Shown here: positions 3,415 to 5,084 of the stretch, piece by piece
Numbering within the stretch: position 1 is the first letter of the stretch
How the letters are laid out: the number at the start of each line of letters is the position of its first letter
Origin: Nitrosopumilaceae archaeon
GTDB lineage: Archaea > Thermoproteota > Nitrososphaeria > Nitrososphaerales > Nitrosopumilaceae
Reading direction: 5' to 3'
DNA length: 5,084 bases
NCBI GenBank assembly: GCA_007571225.1
Contig: RKRU01000139.1
Coordinates: 1 to 5,084 of the forward strand
The notes under the pieces: generated by a model
The model's database searches: none
What the model saw: the letters and a program-made list of their open reading frames with translations, nothing else
What the model was told of the DNA's origin: nothing
Position numbers and translations under genes: made by a program

Positions 3415-5036
3415 TGCACCACCACGGTAACAAACTGTCCTACCGCGACATCAGGCGACTGGGCCCCAAGAAGAACTTTGTAGAGTCCCGGCGGAGCATC
3501 GTCCAGTACAGTTATTGTTGCACCATATGTTCTAGGACTGTAGTCTGCAACGGGCGCGGTCTTGGAGACTACAATGTATGGTCCTGCAGGTAGGGCAAAC
3601 GGGTCTGGCAACCCGGGATCCCCGCTTGTAACTACTGTAAAGCCGGCTTCTAGGGATCCGCCGGGGCTAGCCACAAACGAATCCTGCAGTGCCTCCACAT
3701 CAAACGGGAGCGGAACCGACGTATCCACAACTCCTATCTTGTTCTCGGCCCATTCTGTAAACCATATCTTGTCCCCATGTATGTCAAAGTCAAATATCTG
3801 AGCAATGCCGCACCTGTCCATTCCGGCTTCCTTTTGTACAGTACTGTTGCCTGCGTCAGGCCCATCTAGAACGCTACAGTCGGTCCACAGGGGATTCTTT
3901 GACGGAACGTGGTACTCGACTATCTTCTGCATGAACGGATCTATTATGGATATGTTGTTGGATGTCTGTGAGTTGAACACGATCCGACCGTTATCGTCAG
4001 TGTCTATCCAGTAGGGCCTGGATATGGGGCTCTTGATTACCCCAGTATCGTTGCCGTACGTAGAGGGCATCGGATCCGCAGTCACATACTGGACAAACAT
4101 GCCTAACTGCGGATTAAACTCGTATACCGACGACGACGAGGTGTCTGCAAGCCAGATCGTTCCCGTATCTGAGACCGTCACTCCGTTTGGGGTGAGAAGG
4201 TGTGACGGCAGTTCGTACAGTTTTACATAATCCATTATTGGAGGGGACATCTGGTCTAGGGTAGTTGCCGCATCCATGTATCTCTCATAGTCAAAATTTA
4301 CTAGGAATCCTGGTCCCTGCATAAATGCCCAGCTTGTATACCAGATGTATCCCTCGTCGTCGGGTGCAAAGCCGGAGGTATGGGCCATGTCTATGGGCGA
4401 TGGGGCAACGGTAAAGGCGTCAGGGTTGGCAGAGTCCAGAAAGGTCAGTACGTTTCCAGTAAAGTCGTTTACTATAATCCTTGAGCCATCCACCACTAGC
4501 CGTTGTGGAAGCGCGTCGACCTCGCCGCCGGGATACTCTATGTGGCCGTGCATGCCATTAAGCGTGTTGAAGGCCCACAGCGAGTTGGACCATTCGTCTG
4601 TATACCACAAGGCGCCGTTTGCGGCATGGTCCGCGCCCCATGTCATGGAACGGGCACCCACGGGCCAGCTGGGGTTTGGATATTCAGTAAACGTTTCGGT
4701 GGCGGGATCAAACTTGGCCACCGCGCCTGTGTTGGTCTCTACAAACCATGGGATTCCGTCAAAGTCTACTGCAACTGCAAGCGGATTGCTACATGCTGTA
4801 GGTATGAGAAACTCGCGCACATAGTCCGTGGAGCCCGGCGGCTGGCCGGACCCGCAGAATCTTGCACGCTCCCCCTCCTCGTAGTTGGTCGAATAATCGT
4901 AATCTGCAAGTTTCATGGATTCGGGACCGTCAAATTCGGTAGGCGCCAATCCTGGAATGGCGATTACTATGGTGGACGTTATCAGGATTCCGCCGAGAAA
5001 CCCAAGCGCGACAATCTGCTTTATCCGCTTCTTCAC
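3411..5036 (-). CDS. Secreted seven-bladed beta-propeller protein (Vgb/NHL-like)
   Basis: A 541-aa exported protein. The N-terminus MKKRIKQ plus a hydrophobic stretch (8-28) is a signal peptide or membrane anchor. Residues 80-440 hold seven repeats of the W-[FYL]-[TAV]-[ED]...F(D/N) type seen in virginiamycin B lyase (streptogramin lyase)-like propellers: WFVETNTGAVAKFDP (97-111), LWYTDEWSNSLWAFN (143-157), IIVNDFTGNVLTFLD (187-201), IWYTSWAF (231), IWLADTSSSSVYEFNP (294-309), IVFNSQTSNNISIIDP (352-367), IWFTEWAENKIGVVD (424-438). Residues about 450-541 look like an Ig-like beta-sandwich. Four cysteines (61, 82, 387, 409) could form disulfides. Lyase activity cannot be claimed: most such archaeal proteins have no proven substrate, and a binding or scaffold role is equally possible. 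GTG 5036 is chosen because it directly precedes the signal peptide and follows TATA-like sequence. It ends in a 4-nt overlap with truD. Confidence 0.85.
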   Translation of the reverse strand: MKKRIKQIVALGFLGGILITSTIVIAIPGLAPTEFDGPESMKLADYDYSTNYEEGERARFCGSGQPPGSTDYVREFLIPTACSNPLAVAVDFDGIPWFVETNTGAVAKFDPATETFTEYPNPSWPVGARSMTWGADHAANGALWYTDEWSNSLWAFNTLNGMHGHIEYPGGEVDALPQRLVVDGSRIIVNDFTGNVLTFLDSANPDAFTVAPSPIDMAHTSGFAPDDEGYIWYTSWAFMQGPGFLVNFDYERYMDAATTLDQMSPPIMDYVKLYELPSHLLTPNGVTVSDTGTIWLADTSSSSVYEFNPQLGMFVQYVTADPMPSTYGNDTGVIKSPISRPYWIDTDDNGRIVFNSQTSNNISIIDPFMQKIVEYHVPSKNPLWTDCSVLDGPDAGNSTVQKEAGMDRCGIAQIFDFDIHGDKIWFTEWAENKIGVVDTSVPLPFDVEALQDSFVASPGGSLEAGFTVVTSGDPGLPDPFALPAGPYIVVSKTAPVADYSPRTYGATITVLDDAPPGLYKVLLGAQSPDVAVGQFVTVVVQ

Positions 5037-5056
5037 AATTGGTGTCCAGTTATGAT

Positions 5057-5072
5057 GTTAATATCTCTATAA
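5057..5072 (-). promoter_or_regulatory. Promoter of the propeller-truD operon
   Basis: On the minus strand, TTATAG (5072-5067) and ATATTAAC (5064-5057) are two TATA-like boxes at about -33 and -25 from GTG 5036. Either would place the transcript start within a few bases of the GTG, so a leaderless or nearly leaderless mRNA is expected. No Shine-Dalgarno sequence is evident between the box and the start (CATAACTGGACACCAATT). Confidence 0.5.
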
Positions 5073-5084
5073 GTTGTAAACGAT

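Noticed and set aside
4503..5072. 189-aa plus-strand open frame antisense to the propeller gene
   Set aside because: Shadow of the real minus-strand gene, which has a signal peptide and clear propeller repeats.

Overview
The window looks like a piece of an ammonia-oxidising-type thaumarchaeon (Nitrososphaerota), possibly close to Cenarchaeum or Nitrosopumilus. This is inferred from an archaeal-type TruD, a secreted Vgb-like beta-propeller protein, TATA-like boxes about 26 nt from start codons without convincing leaders, and tiny membrane proteins. No marker gene fixes the species.

Layout. 1-282 is the 3' end of a plus-strand gene for a surface or secreted protein with a Thr/Pro-rich acidic tail, followed by a T-run terminator. 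340-444 holds two exact 35-nt repeats separated by exactly 35 nt. About 300 bases of non-coding sequence follow, ending in a 21-nt near-perfect palindrome. Two small plus-strand membrane-protein genes (835-1089 and 1167-1391) come next. 1392-2061 is a gene-poor stretch with two hairpins, a 140-bp MITE-like element (18-bp perfect terminal inverted repeats, 8-bp target duplication) and a possible cloverleaf fold. 1990-2097 holds a second repeat pair: two exact 36-nt copies separated by exactly 36 nt, the second covering the last codons and stop of truD. From 5036 down to 2080 is a minus-strand operon: a secreted seven-bladed beta-propeller protein, then truD, overlapping by GTGA and probably translationally coupled.

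The most unusual signal is the pair of repeat-gap-repeat loci about 1.6 kb apart. Their sequences are unrelated, but in both the gap has the same length as the repeat (35/35/35 and 36/36/36). Both lie at or just after the 3' end of a gene, and one duplicates native gene sequence. This is the footprint expected if a CRISPR-adaptation-like integrase inserted a spacer-sized fragment at a non-CRISPR site and duplicated the target. No cas genes are present here, so the mechanism is a hypothesis. The MITE-like element is the other well-supported accessory feature.
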